64,000 nt of DNA from Puia dinghuensis (GCF_014642875.1 NZ_BMJC01000004.1:172070-236069), one strand, 5' to 3'. Positions 8,234-17,561 are shown, counted from the stretch's first letter. Notes: generated by a model not told the origin, from the sequence alone. Numbers and translations are program-made.

Positions 8234-9325
8234 TCATAGAACTTCTTCAAATATGTTTTCCGGCCGGCGGTTCTCCTTCAAAAGACGGTAATGGTTTACT
8301 AATGTGGTAATCAAAGGATAAGCGCGGTAGGGCCACTGATGCCGCTGCGCTTCCTCCCGGAGAAGCCGCGTGATCGCAGGGTAATATACATGACTTACGG
8401 TAGGGAACAAATGATGTGCGACGTGATAGTTGAAGCTGCCCATACACCACCGGACGAACCAGTTGTCATGAACGAGGTCATTGGTGTTATGCAACTGATG
8501 CATAAACCAGCTGTAGGGCAATTGATTGTTTGCATCGGGCAAGGGGAACTCGTTTTCCGTATTGGCATGAGGTGACAACAATACCAGCAGGGAGAAAATA
8601 CTGGCGGTGAAGAGCATGACCAGGAAGGCCGCGAGCGCCTGACCCCAGGAGATGCCCAGCGCCATCTTGGGCAACGCTACCGTATAAAAAAGAAAGAACA
8701 GCTTGAAACCGAACAGGATGAAATATTCGCGAGTAGGGATCACTGTTACTTTCCATACCGGTTTCCGCCGGTTGAAAAAATCCTTAAAATCTCTGACTAA
8801 CAACCAGTTAAGAAGATAAAATGGATAGATGAGGGGGAGGTAAAAATGTTGATATTTATGAATCCGGGAATAGGGCCCGTGCGGAAAGATGCGGGCGAGG
8901 CTGCTTTGCTCCACATCGCTGTCCCACCCCATGATATTGGGATAATTATGGTGCAGCCGGGTGTGGCGGATACTCCACACATAGCTATTGGCGCCCATGA
9001 GATCGAAGAGCCGGACAAAGAGGGCGTTGGCTTTTTTACTCCTGAACAGGACGCCATGAACGGCATCGTGAATGAGGTTGAGAAAATTGATCACCAGCAG
9101 CAGCCCCATACCGGCATAACAAGCATAAAATGCTGCGAGGTCCCTGCCGTAGGCCAGCGCAAGGCCATACAGGCCAAAATACAGCGGGGGATACAGGAAA
9201 GCTTTTAGCAGCATGTGCCCCCTGTACTTCGGTTCCAGCTCCGCCACCAGTTTGTTTACTTTCCCGCGGATACTATAAAACAGCCGATCTTGTTCGTCCT
9301 TTGGAAATAAAGGCCTCCGTTCCAT
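8234..9325 (-). CDS. membrane fatty acid desaturase
   Basis: This 363-residue membrane protein has the three His boxes of the acyl-lipid/acyl-CoA desaturase family: HDAVHG near residue 86, HTRLHHN near 120, and HVAHHLFP near 303, with at least four membrane helices between them. It introduces a double bond into an acyl chain using di-iron and O2. The electron donor and regioselectivity cannot be read from the sequence. The hydroxylase gene lies downstream on the same strand, suggesting a lipid-modification pair. Confidence 0.88.
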   Translation of the reverse strand: MERRPLFPKDEQDRLFYSIRGKVNKLVAELEPKYRGHMLLKAFLYPPLYFGLYGLALAYGRDLAAFYACYAGMGLLLVINFLNLIHDAVHGVLFRSKKANALFVRLFDLMGANSYVWSIRHTRLHHNYPNIMGWDSDVEQSSLARIFPHGPYSRIHKYQHFYLPLIYPFYLLNWLLVRDFKDFFNRRKPVWKVTVIPTREYFILFGFKLFFLFYTVALPKMALGISWGQALAAFLVMLFTASIFSLLVLLSPHANTENEFPLPDANNQLPYSWFMHQLHNTNDLVHDNWFVRWCMGSFNYHVAHHLFPTVSHVYYPAITRLLREEAQRHQWPYRAYPLITTLVNHYRLLKENRRPENIFEEVL

Positions 9326-9393
9326 TGCTATAGTCCCTTTACCACCGTCTATAACAACCTAAATAGCCGGAAGGTTTGTGCTCAATAATCCTA

Positions 9394-9401
9394 TATCTTC
9401 G
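9394..9401 (+). promoter_or_regulatory. TATCTTCG -7-like box before the FAH gene
   Basis: TATCTTCG (one mismatch to TAnnTTTG) ends 5 bases before the ATG at 9407. The same octamer precedes lysS at 11310-11317, with 10 bases to its ATG. The repeated arrangement is the reason for listing it. Confidence 0.35.
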
Positions 9402-9406
9402 CGACC

Positions 9407-10423
9407 ATGAAGCTTGTCACCTACCTCAAAGAAGGAAACGAACAGCTTGCTGTTCTGATAAATGGTTTTCTTTATGACGCCGAGACGATCTTTCCCGATG
9501 TTCCTAATTCGATGAACATGTTTCTCAACTATTGGGATGAATTGTTCCCTGTAGTGAGCGCCAGGGCGGCGGAAATGGAAGAGAGCCAGGGCCCATTGCG
9601 TTATGCCATCCCGTCGGATACCGTCGACCTGCTGGCGCCGGTGCCACTTCCTGCTTCCTGCCGTGATGGCTATGCTTTCCGCCAACATGTGGCCGCAGCA
9701 AGACGCAATCGCAAGGTTCCGATGATCCCCGAGTTCGACCAGTATCCCGTTTTTTATTTTACCAATCATCATAGCATCCAGGGCCCCGGCGAAGTCCGTT
9801 GTATGCCCGACCATTTCGACAAGCTCGATTTCGAATTGGAAGTAGCCATCGTCATTTCCCGTCATGGCCGGAATATCCCGGCTGCGGAAGCCGATGACTA
9901 TATTGCCGGCCTGATGATCATGAACGATCTGAGCGCGCGGACCCTGCAAATGGAAGAAATGCTGCTCAACCTGGGACCTGCCAAGGGCAAGGATTTCGCA
10001 ACGGTCACCGGTCCCTGGCTGGTGACGCCCGATGAGCTGGCCGAATTCGAGACACCCTGCAAAGAAGGCCACACGGGCAAGAGCTGGAACCTGCGGATGC
10101 AGTGCCGCATCAACGGCGTTGAGGTGAGCGACGGCAATCTCGCCGATATGGACTGGACCTTTGCCGAGCTGATCGAACGCGCTTCCTATGGCGTCGACCT
10201 GTATCCCGGTGATGTCATCGGTAGCGGAACGGTAGGAACGGGCTGTTTCCTCGAGCTGAATGGTACGGGCAAGCTCAACGACCCTGCCTACCAGGAGCAG
10301 TGGCTGCAGGAAGGAGATGTGGTGGAGCTGGAAGTGGATGGCCTGGGTGTACTGAGCAATACGATCGTCCGCGAGGACAGCGACTGGTCCTTACTGAAGC
10401 TGAAAAAAAATCGCCCTGCATGA
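9407..10423 (+). CDS. fumarylacetoacetate hydrolase (FAH) family protein
   Basis: The 338-residue enzyme-like protein has the FAH fold: FDKLDFELEVAIVI (near 137) supplies acidic metal ligands, GLMIMNDLSART lies near 168, and GPAKGKDFATVTGPWLVT and PGDVIGSGTVGTGC follow. The family cleaves or hydrates C-C bonds of beta-diketo acids in aromatic and amino-acid degradation. In Bacteroidota this type usually sits with tyrosine degradation genes, which are not visible here. The stop overlaps the next gene's start as ATGA, so the two enzymes are translationally coupled. Confidence 0.85.
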   Translation: MKLVTYLKEGNEQLAVLINGFLYDAETIFPDVPNSMNMFLNYWDELFPVVSARAAEMEESQGPLRYAIPSDTVDLLAPVPLPASCRDGYAFRQHVAAARRNRKVPMIPEFDQYPVFYFTNHHSIQGPGEVRCMPDHFDKLDFELEVAIVISRHGRNIPAAEADDYIAGLMIMNDLSARTLQMEEMLLNLGPAKGKDFATVTGPWLVTPDELAEFETPCKEGHTGKSWNLRMQCRINGVEVSDGNLADMDWTFAELIERASYGVDLYPGDVIGSGTVGTGCFLELNGTGKLNDPAYQEQWLQEGDVVELEVDGLGVLSNTIVREDSDWSLLKLKKNRPA

Positions 10424-11307
10424 TCATCGACCTTGCTACATTGAGCGGCGTCGAAAGACAGCATTTCCTGCAATCTGCCGTAGCCCCGCGCCCCATCTGT
10501 TTCGCCAGTACGATCGATGCGGCCGGCCGGGTGAACCTCAGCCCCTTCAGCTTTTTCAATCTGTTCTCGACGAACCCGCCCATCCTCATCTTCTCACCTT
10601 CCCGGCGTGTCCGGGACAATACGACAAAACATACCTGGCAGAATGTGCAGGAGGTGGGCGAAGTAGTGATCAATATCGTCGACTATCCGATGGTGCAACA
10701 AACCAGTCTGTCCAGCTGCGACTACCCAAAAGAAGTCAATGAATTCACCAAAGCGGGTTTTACCGCCGAACCCGCTACGCTTGTCCGGCCACCGATGGTA
10801 AAGGAGAGCAAGGTAAAGATCGAGTGCCGGGTGATAGAGACAAAAGTGTTGGGGGAGCTGGGGGGCGCCGGCAACCTCGTCTTTTGCGAGGCGCTGCGGA
10901 TGCATATCGATGATGCCATCCTCGACGATGCGCACAAACATATCGACCAGCGGCGGCTGCAACACGTGGCCCGGCTGGGTGGGGACTGGTACTGCCGGGT
11001 TAGCCCGGACAATCTCTTCCTCGTGGAAAAACCCAATATACGCCTCGGCATCGGAATGGACGCCCTCCCGGGCCCAATCCGTAGTAGCAAGATCCTCAGC
11101 GGCAATCAACTGGGGCAGCTGGCTAATGTCCACGAGTTGCCGGTGGTGGACCCCGCCTTCGATGATGAGCGGTTGCGGCAGATCTTCCAATATTATGCGG
11201 TGAGTCCCGAAGAGATGGAAAAGGAGTTGCATCGCTATGCGGCAGAGCTGCTGGACAGGGGAAAAGTCGCGGAGGCCTGGCAGGTTTTGCTCGCGCTGGC
11301 CGAATAA
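10420..11307 (+). CDS. flavin reductase family protein (FMN-binding split barrel)
   Basis: The 295-residue product starts at the ATG inside the ATGA overlap with the FAH gene; the frame is open further upstream but similarity begins at MIIDLATLSG. VAPRPICFASTIDAAGRVNLSPFSFFN (from about residue 21) is the FMN-binding core of the flavin reductase-like domain, followed by NPPILIFSPS. The C-terminal third (LARLGGDWY... with HELPVVDPAF) is an extension shared with Bacteroidota relatives. Coupling with a FAH hydrolase suggests one catabolic route; the substrate is unknown. Confidence 0.8.
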   Translation: MIIDLATLSGVERQHFLQSAVAPRPICFASTIDAAGRVNLSPFSFFNLFSTNPPILIFSPSRRVRDNTTKHTWQNVQEVGEVVINIVDYPMVQQTSLSSCDYPKEVNEFTKAGFTAEPATLVRPPMVKESKVKIECRVIETKVLGELGGAGNLVFCEALRMHIDDAILDDAHKHIDQRRLQHVARLGGDWYCRVSPDNLFLVEKPNIRLGIGMDALPGPIRSSKILSGNQLGQLANVHELPVVDPAFDDERLRQIFQYYAVSPEEMEKELHRYAAELLDRGKVAEAWQVLLALAE

Positions 11308-11327
11308 CTTATCTTCGCGGGACTTTT

Positions 11328-12884
11328 ATGAACACAGGAAATTTATCTGAACAGGAGATCATTCGGAGAGAGAAATTAGGGGAATTGACCGGACTGGGCG
11401 TCAACGCCTACCCGGCAGCATTGTATCCCGTCAATACTACTGCGACTTATATTAAAGAGAATTATAAGGAAGGCGTCAATAACGCTGAATTCGCCGATGT
11501 TTGCGTCGCCGGCCGCCTGATGAGCCGTCGGGACATGGGTAAGGCCTCTTTTGCCTCGTTGCAGGACAGCACCGGAAAGATTCAGCTGTATGTCAAGCGG
11601 GATGATGTCTGTCCTAGCGAAGACAAGAGCCTGTACGATAAAATTTGGAAACACCTGCTCGACCTGGGCGATATTGTCGGGGCTAAAGGCTATGTCTTTA
11701 CCACGAAGACAGGGGAGACCTCCATTCATGTAAAGGAATTCAGCATCCTGACAAAGGCATTGAAGCCCCTGCCGGTTGCCAAGGAGAAAGAAGGGGAGAC
11801 CTTTGACGCCGTTACCGATCCGGAATTTCGCTACCGTCAGCGCTACGCCGACCTCATCGTGAACCCGCAGGTGAAGGATGTTTTTGTTCGCCGGACAAAG
11901 ATGATCAACGCGATTCGCAACTTCCTGAATGAGCGGGGCGCGCTGGAAGTGGACACTCCCGTGCTGCAAAGCATTCCCGGTGGCGCGGCGGCCCGGCCAT
12001 TTATCACCCATCACAATGCTCTGGATGTGCCCTTTTACCTGCGCATCGCCAACGAGCTTTATCTCAAACGGCTTATTGTCGGCGGGTTCGACTGGGTCTA
12101 TGAATTTTCCCGCAACTTTCGCAATGAAGGCATGGACCGGACGCACAATCCCGAGTTTACCGTATTGGAATTCTATGTCGCCTATAAGGACTATCTGTGG
12201 ATGATGGAGACAACCGAGCAGCTGCTGGAAAACGCCGCCATCGTCACCAACGGCAGCACCACCGTGGAAGTAGATGGAAAGACCGTCGACTTCAAGGCCC
12301 CTTACCGCCGCATTTCCATGTATGACGCGATAAAGGAGCATACCGGCATCGATATCAGCGGCATGGACGAAGAAGGCCTGAGAGAAGTATGCCACAAGCT
12401 GCATATCCACGCCGACCCGACGATGGGCAAGGGTAAGCTGATCGACGAGATTTTCAGCTCGAAGTGTGAAGAGCATTTTATCCAGCCGACCTTTATCATC
12501 GACTACCCCGTCGAAATGAGTCCCCTGACCAAGAAGCACCGCAGCAAACCCGGGCTGGTCGAGCGTTTCGAACTCATGGTCAACGGGAAGGAGATAGCCA
12601 ATGCCTATAGCGAACTCAACGACCCGATAGATCAGCGTGAGCGATTTGAAGCGCAGTTGCAATTGATGGAGCGGGGAGATGATGAAGCGATGTTTATCGA
12701 CCACGACTTTCTACGCGCCCTGGAATATGGAATGCCGCCTACCGCCGGTATTGGATTTGGCATCGATCGCATCTGTATGCTGATGACCGGGCAGCCGAGC
12801 ATCCAGGATGTGCTTTTCTTCCCGCAGATGAGACCAGAGAAGACGCCCGAACAGACCCTGGAGCACCCCAAGGCGGATATTTAA
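11328..12884 (+). CDS. lysS: lysine--tRNA ligase, class II
   Basis: The 518-residue class II aminoacyl-tRNA synthetase charges tRNA-Lys. An N-terminal OB-fold anticodon-binding domain (VAGRLMSRRDMGKASFASLQD near 61) precedes the catalytic core with motif 2 (FRNEGMDRTHNPEF near 264) and motif 3 (GIGFGIDRICML near 484). ETPVL-like EVDTPVLQ and the IANELYLKRL segment are also canonical. Full length and complete. It has a TATCTTCG box 10 bases before its ATG and therefore probably its own short-leader promoter. Confidence 0.97.
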   Translation: MNTGNLSEQEIIRREKLGELTGLGVNAYPAALYPVNTTATYIKENYKEGVNNAEFADVCVAGRLMSRRDMGKASFASLQDSTGKIQLYVKRDDVCPSEDKSLYDKIWKHLLDLGDIVGAKGYVFTTKTGETSIHVKEFSILTKALKPLPVAKEKEGETFDAVTDPEFRYRQRYADLIVNPQVKDVFVRRTKMINAIRNFLNERGALEVDTPVLQSIPGGAAARPFITHHNALDVPFYLRIANELYLKRLIVGGFDWVYEFSRNFRNEGMDRTHNPEFTVLEFYVAYKDYLWMMETTEQLLENAAIVTNGSTTVEVDGKTVDFKAPYRRISMYDAIKEHTGIDISGMDEEGLREVCHKLHIHADPTMGKGKLIDEIFSSKCEEHFIQPTFIIDYPVEMSPLTKKHRSKPGLVERFELMVNGKEIANAYSELNDPIDQRERFEAQLQLMERGDDEAMFIDHDFLRALEYGMPPTAGIGFGIDRICMLMTGQPSIQDVLFFPQMRPEKTPEQTLEHPKADI

Positions 12885-13021
12885 CCCCGAAGTTGATATT
12901 TATTGCCCAAACCAGGGTCCTAACGGGTCAAACTACCGGGCATGCCCATTGCTGTGCAAAAATCGTTTATGGTTATCTGCTATTTTTTTGTTATATTAGA
13001 AGTGACTAAAACGATTGCCAT

Positions 13022-13399
13022 ATGGATAATGCAACCCTCTCCAGAATCGGGACGATTTTCTATGCCCTCGTTATTGGTTTCTTTGGCGTCAACCACTTCC
13101 TGTATGGAACTGGCATGCAGAAAATGGTACCCGCCTTTCTCGGGGGCGGGGTCTTCTGGGTATACGCCACCGGCGCTTGCCTGCTACTTGCATCGCTCGC
13201 CTTCCTCATCAACAAACAGGTTCGCCTGGCGGCCCTGTTGTTATGCCTTTTCCTACTGCTTATTGTATTGACCGTGCACCTTCCGGCCGTGATGAGCGCC
13301 CCGGATAACAATGCCCGGCGATTCCCGCTGACCAATCTGATCAAGGACACGGGGCTTGCTGCAGCTGCGCTGATGGTGGCTGGGCAGGCCAAGAAGTGA
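13022..13399 (+). CDS. small DoxX-like integral membrane protein
   Basis: The 125-residue protein has four predicted membrane helices: IGTIFYALVIGFFGVNHFLY, VFWVYATGACLLLASLAFLI, VRLAALLLCLFLLLIVLTV and a last one before the QAKK end. The layout and GVNHFLYG resemble the DoxX/DoxD superfamily. No partner enzyme is adjacent, so the role is unknown. The start is the ATG just after TTGCCAT. A strong hairpin terminator follows the stop. Confidence 0.72.
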   Translation: MDNATLSRIGTIFYALVIGFFGVNHFLYGTGMQKMVPAFLGGGVFWVYATGACLLLASLAFLINKQVRLAALLLCLFLLLIVLTVHLPAVMSAPDNNARRFPLTNLIKDTGLAAAALMVAGQAKK

Positions 13400-13420
13400 G
13401 ATGATTGATCTGCTGGTTAT

Positions 13421-13462
13421 TGTAAAAAAAACTCCTCCCGCGCTAGGCGGGAGGACTGTTGC
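13421..13462. terminator. bidirectional intrinsic terminator
   Basis: A perfect 8-bp stem (CCTCCCGC at 13434-13441, GCGGGAGG at 13447-13454) with a 5-base loop is flanked by an A-run on the left and a T-run on the right. It can terminate the DoxX-like gene (+) and the convergent SDR gene (-). Confidence 0.9.
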
Positions 13463-13505
13463 TTTTTTTACCCAAGGATCAAAATGAAAAAGAGTTCTCG
13501 ACTAT

Positions 13506-14330
13506 TTAGAGAAACAGGTCGTTCATGAGTTTCTGGTCGGGATTGATGGCGTATTTACCAAAATCGGTGATCCCTTCCTGTTGTAGAACGTCTTCATCGA
13601 TAAAAAAATTGCCTGTGGTCTCAAAAGACGGTTTTAGCAAAATATAGTAGGCCGCATCGGCAACGATGTCTGCGGTACGGCTTCGCTGGATGAGGAAGTC
13701 GCCGCCGAGCACATTCTTCACCGCGGCAGTAGCGATAATAGTCTTTGGCCAGAGGGCGTTTGCAGCTATCCGGTATTGCCTCAGCTCTTCGGCCAGCCCC
13801 AGCACGATCATGCTCATCCCATATTTACTCAGCGTATAGGCAAGATGGGGCGCAAACCAACGATTATCCAGGTTCAGTGGTGGCGACAGATTCAGGATAT
13901 GCGGGTTATGGGCTTGTTTGAGATGGGGGATACAGGCCTGGCTCATAAAGTATGTTCCCCGGACATTGATGTCCTGCATCAGGTCGTAACGCTTGGGCTC
14001 TACATGTTCGGTTGTGGCGATGTTGATGGCGCTGGCGTTGTTGACCAGGATGTCGATGCCTCCAAAGGTCTCGACCGTCCTGGCGACAATGGATTGGATG
14101 TTTTCATCGAAGCGGATGTCGCCCTGTAAGGGGAGGACGCGGCCGCCGCCGGCGGCGGTTATTTCTTCGGCCGCGGTATAGATGGTTCCTTCTAACTTGG
14201 GGTTGGGCTCGGCTGTCTTACCCACGATAGCGATATTAGCGCCCTCTTTTGCCAGCCGAAGAGCGATGGCTTTGCCGATGCCACGGGTGCCTCCGGTGAT
14301 AAGTACTGTTTTGTTCTCGAAATTCCTCAT
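13506..14330 (-). CDS. short-chain dehydrogenase/reductase (HSDL2-like)
   Basis: The 274-residue Rossmann-fold oxidoreductase has TGGTRGIG (near 12) as the NAD(P)-binding loop, LVNNASA (near 101), and YTLSKYG (near 169) with catalytic Tyr and Lys. The C-terminal half, with ALWPKTIIATAAVKN, resembles hydroxysteroid-dehydrogenase-like 2 proteins that act on lipids. Substrate unknown. It ends next to the bidirectional terminator and lies alone. No signal peptide, so cytoplasmic. Confidence 0.87.
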   Translation of the reverse strand: MRNFENKTVLITGGTRGIGKAIALRLAKEGANIAIVGKTAEPNPKLEGTIYTAAEEITAAGGGRVLPLQGDIRFDENIQSIVARTVETFGGIDILVNNASAINIATTEHVEPKRYDLMQDINVRGTYFMSQACIPHLKQAHNPHILNLSPPLNLDNRWFAPHLAYTLSKYGMSMIVLGLAEELRQYRIAANALWPKTIIATAAVKNVLGGDFLIQRSRTADIVADAAYYILLKPSFETTGNFFIDEDVLQQEGITDFGKYAINPDQKLMNDLFL

Positions 14331-14479
14331 GAAGATTGATCTGGATCATTTTAGTAAACTACAAAATAGGCTAATTTATGATGCAGCCAAAAAAATCGCG
14401 TGTCAATACCAAGCCCGTATTCGTAGTTCTACGAGTTCAACCGTAAATTCATCAACATAGAAATAACGCGTTTATTCTC

Positions 14480-14510
14480 TTGCGCTCATTAACACCAAGT
14501 TGTATGTTTG
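14480..14510 (+). promoter_or_regulatory. promoter TTG-N20-TATGTTTG for a stand-alone transcript
   Basis: TTG (14480-14482) and TATGTTTG (14503-14510) are separated by exactly 20 bases, a complete match to the Bacteroidota -33/-7 consensus. No protein-coding gene lies downstream on this strand before a strong terminator at 14821, so it is predicted to drive a non-coding RNA. Confidence 0.65.
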
Positions 14511-14516
14511 TATTGT

Positions 14517-14852
14517 TAAGTATGATCGACAAGCGATTCACGATCCAATAATCCTGGGAAAGCCAACTGAATGAATGAATGAAAAAATCCGAAGAAAAAC
14601 CAAAAATCCAATTTCCAACTGAAATCCGTCATCCAAGATCCTTAACAAAAACCAGAATCAATCCAATCATCCGTCGAAACCCTGAATCCTTTATCGATCA
14701 AAACTTATTCAGTTAAATCCAAAATCCACTTCGAATCCAGATCCTAAGAACAAGCCGAATTAAAATTTGTACCTATTGATGGCCGAGAACTGTTGGTTAA
14801 GTATCGTACAAAAAAATTGAAAAGTCCTGAGTAAGATCAGGACTTTTCTTTT
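14517..14852 (+). ncRNA. candidate non-coding RNA, G-poor and rich in ATCC motifs
   Basis: The 593-base gene-free gap between the SDR gene and emrB holds a region of about 336 bases bounded by a consensus promoter and an intrinsic terminator. From about 14540 to 14760 the + strand is very poor in G and carries ATCC or TTCC many times at short intervals. No convincing protein is encoded; a 13-codon ATG frame (14778-14819) sits just before the terminator. The stretch shares ATCCAATTTCC with a similar element at 35608-36018. It could be an sRNA, a Rho-binding-like leader, or decayed sequence. The start position is inferred from the promoter only. Confidence 0.45.
14821..14852. terminator. intrinsic terminator, usable from both strands
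   Basis: The stem AAAGTCCTGA (14821-14830) pairs perfectly with TCAGGACTTT (14837-14846), loop GTAAGA, then TTTTCTTTT. On the minus strand a T-run also follows, so it can end the efflux operon as well as the + strand transcript. Confidence 0.9.
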
Positions 14853-14923
14853 GCATGGACCTATGGTCTGAGCTGTTGATTTGGTTGCCGTTCGGTTGTA
14901 TCTTTTTCCTATCTAATAATTTA

Positions 14924-16474
14924 TTAGTGTGCGTCGACGGGCATCGCCACCGGTTTCTTTTTAAAAGGTTGTAAGAAAATGAGTGGTACACAGCAAAGGG
15001 TGAATACGCCGATGAGCAGGTAGACCCCGTTGTATGTGGTGAGCATGGTCTGTTTGGTGACAATGCCTTCTACCGCCGCATACCCCATTTCCTGGGCCCG
15101 GGTGTAGGGAATGCCCTGGGCAAGGAAACCCTGTACTATCTGGTTATACCTCGCGGTAAAGGCCGGATTAAAGTTGTGGATATTCTCCAGGATAATTGCC
15201 CGGTTGGTCCCCATCCGGATGTGGATGATGGTGGTCATAATGGCGATGCCGAAGGAACCACCCAGCTGCCGCATCATATTGTTCAGACCCGTACCCTGGC
15301 CGATCTCGGGGCCTCTCAGGTCGGCAATAGCCAGTGTGGTCAGGGGCACGAACAGGATAGCCATTCCGACGCCCCGGACAATGAGGGGCCAGAAGAAGTT
15401 GCCGGTACCGGATTCCAGGGTGCTGCTGGACAACATCCAGCAGAATATAAAAAAGAGGATAAAGCCGCCGGCCGAGAGGATCTGCGCCGGGAAACCCTTC
15501 TTTAGCAGATTACCCACAAACGGCATACACATGATGGTGGCCAGGCCGCCCGGGAAGAGGATCAGACCCGTCTGTTGAGCGGTGAATCCCAGGAGGTTCT
15601 GACAGAATACCGGGAAGATGAAAGTACTTCCGTAGAGGGCCACTCCCAGCACGAAGGAAGTGAATATGCCGATAAAGAAGCTTCGATGGCGCAGTATCCT
15701 GAAGTTGACCACGGGATAATCGATGCTCACTTCCCGCCATACAAAGCAGATCGCAGAAACGATAGTTGTCCAGATGAGTGCGGTGATCCACCACGTCTGG
15801 GTCCAGTCCTTATCCTCGCCCTTTTCCAGCACTACCTGGAGGGCGCCCACACCCAGGGCCAGGAAGAAGATACCCCACCAGTCGATGCGCTTCCCCTGGC
15901 CGTATTTTGGCGACTCCCGCACAAAGGTGGACACGCAAAAGGCTGCAATCGCACCTACCGGGATATTGACGTAGAAGATCCACTCCCAGGAAAGGTTATC
16001 GGTGATAAAGCCACCGATGGTCGGTCCTACGGTCGGTCCGACAACGGCGCCCAGGCCGAAAAGGGCGGTCGCCATCCCCACTTCACTGGGTGGCCAAGTC
16101 TCGAGCAGTATCGCCTGTCCGGTAGAGATAAGGCCCCCGCCGGCAAGCCCCTGCAGTAGCCGGAAAGCGATGAGTTCGGAAAGGCTATGGGAATTCCCGC
16201 AGAGGAAGGAAGCGACGGTAAAAATCAGGATCGAAGCCAGAAAGTAGTTCTTCCGGCCAAACCGGTCGCCCAACCATCCCGACATGGGCAGGATGATTAC
16301 GTTGGCCACGGCATAACCCGTCACGATCCAGTTGGCGTCTTCGAGCGTGGCGCCCAGGTTACCCATGATGTTGGGGAGCGCCACGTTGACAATGGTCGTA
16401 TCGATCAGCTCCAGCAGGGCGGCCGTAATAACGGTGAAAGTGATGATCCACCTTCTAAAACCATATTCTGCCAT
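14924..16474 (-). CDS. emrB: DHA2-family multidrug efflux permease (EmrB/QacA type)
   Basis: The 516-residue major facilitator has about 14 membrane helices. Near the N-terminus ELIDTTIVNVALPNIMG is the DHA2 helix 1 signature, and GWLGDRFGRKNYF near 70 is the MFS loop 2-3 motif; GLGAVVGPTVGPTIGG is motif C of drug/H+ antiporters. It exports drugs or lipophilic compounds with protons, working with the HlyD-type adaptor and TolC protein encoded just upstream. Last gene of the tetR-tolC-emrA-emrB operon. Confidence 0.92.
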   Translation of the reverse strand: MAEYGFRRWIITFTVITAALLELIDTTIVNVALPNIMGNLGATLEDANWIVTGYAVANVIILPMSGWLGDRFGRKNYFLASILIFTVASFLCGNSHSLSELIAFRLLQGLAGGGLISTGQAILLETWPPSEVGMATALFGLGAVVGPTVGPTIGGFITDNLSWEWIFYVNIPVGAIAAFCVSTFVRESPKYGQGKRIDWWGIFFLALGVGALQVVLEKGEDKDWTQTWWITALIWTTIVSAICFVWREVSIDYPVVNFRILRHRSFFIGIFTSFVLGVALYGSTFIFPVFCQNLLGFTAQQTGLILFPGGLATIMCMPFVGNLLKKGFPAQILSAGGFILFFIFCWMLSSSTLESGTGNFFWPLIVRGVGMAILFVPLTTLAIADLRGPEIGQGTGLNNMMRQLGGSFGIAIMTTIIHIRMGTNRAIILENIHNFNPAFTARYNQIVQGFLAQGIPYTRAQEMGYAAVEGIVTKQTMLTTYNGVYLLIGVFTLCCVPLIFLQPFKKKPVAMPVDAH

Positions 16475-16514
16475 ATCAAAAAATTTAAATGTTCAATTCT
16501 GCTCTTGTTCCCGG

Positions 16515-17561
16515 CTATTTGGTATGGACGACGACATCCACGCTCATCCCCGGCCTCATTCTATGCAGTACTGCCGTATCGGCATCGATATGGATGCGGA
16601 CAGGGATACGCTGAACCACTTTTACGAAGTTACCCGTGGCATTGTCCGGGGGAAGCAGAGAGAATTTAGCGCCTGTTGCACCGGAGAAGGATTCTATCGT
16701 ACCGGGAATCACGTTCTTTTCAAAAGCATCCACCCGGATATCCACTTTCTGGCCTACGTTGATATCCCGCATCTGGGTCTCCTTGAAGTTGGCGGTGATA
16801 TAGATGTCTTCGTGCACAACGGAGAAGAGGGGGGAGCCGGCCTGTACCAGCTGACCAACCTGGATATTCCGTTTGGAGACGATGCCGGTGGCCGGGGCCG
16901 TGATCACCGTATAGCTCAACTGCAACTGCGCATATTCGACATCGGCCTTGCGTGCATCGATGATGGAGGTGGTAGCCACCGTTTGTTCTTTGCTGGTGAA
17001 CACTCTTCTGTCGATGACAGGAACCTGGCTCTTGGCGGCATCCAGGGAAGCCTGTGCGGCGTCTCTTTCGGCGGTCGCGTCATCGAGCTGGGCCTTTGTA
17101 ATGGCGTGGTCATCGTAGAGGTTCTTGTAGCGTTCGTAGTCCTGGGTGGCCTTCCACAAGCGCACCTGGGCCTGTTCGATATTCGCCTTCTGTACGGCAA
17201 AGTTGGACTGGGCTTCCGTGATGGCGGCGCCGGTTGCGGCGGCATTCTTTTGTGCTGCGGCCAGTGCGGCATAGGCCTGGTCGAGCTTTATCTTATAGTC
17301 CCGGTCGTCGAGGATCACGAGGGTGTCCCCTGCATGTACGACCTGGTTATCCTTGAAGCGGATATCCATCACATACCCGGATACCCGGGCAATAATGGGG
17401 CTGATGTCCCCATCCACCTGTGCATCATCGGTTTCCTCGTGGGACTGTAAGAATACATATTCCTTTATAGAGAAGAACAGCGCTCCGACCAGGACGATAC
17501 CCAGGATGATCGGAAATGCGAGTTTTCTACGAGGCTTTTTTTGAGTGTTATTCTGTTCCAT
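16515..17561 (-). CDS. emrA: membrane fusion (HlyD/EmrA family) efflux adaptor
   Basis: The 348-residue protein starts with a Lys/Arg-rich cytoplasmic end and one membrane anchor (LAFPIILGIVLVGALFFSI), followed by a lipoyl-like half (ARVSGYVMDIRFKDNQVVHAGDTLV), a coiled-coil hairpin (about 90-200, rich in Ala/Gln/Lys) and a beta-barrel end (GIVSKRNIQVGQLVQAGSPLFSVV). This is the EmrA architecture, bridging inner-membrane permease and TolC in the periplasm. It lies between tolC and emrB with gaps of 76 and 40 bases. A short GGACCG hairpin sits in the gap upstream. Confidence 0.92.
   Translation of the reverse strand: MEQNNTQKKPRRKLAFPIILGIVLVGALFFSIKEYVFLQSHEETDDAQVDGDISPIIARVSGYVMDIRFKDNQVVHAGDTLVILDDRDYKIKLDQAYAALAAAQKNAAATGAAITEAQSNFAVQKANIEQAQVRLWKATQDYERYKNLYDDHAITKAQLDDATAERDAAQASLDAAKSQVPVIDRRVFTSKEQTVATTSIIDARKADVEYAQLQLSYTVITAPATGIVSKRNIQVGQLVQAGSPLFSVVHEDIYITANFKETQMRDINVGQKVDIRVDAFEKNVIPGTIESFSGATGAKFSLLPPDNATGNFVKVVQRIPVRIHIDADTAVLHRMRPGMSVDVVVHTK

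Noticed and set aside
11376-12704. A 442-codon open frame antisense to lysS
   Set aside because: Entirely inside lysS on the other strand; composition is that of an antisense frame in G+C-rich DNA and no family pattern is visible. lysS has all class II motifs.
14540-14760. CRISPR-like or tandem repeat array
   Set aside because: The ATCC motifs are short and irregularly spaced with no constant repeat or unique spacers, and no cas genes are nearby.
15575-16159. Long + strand frames inside the emrB gene
   Set aside because: Antisense to a gene with clear MFS motifs; Glu/Gly/His-rich composition typical of shadow frames.
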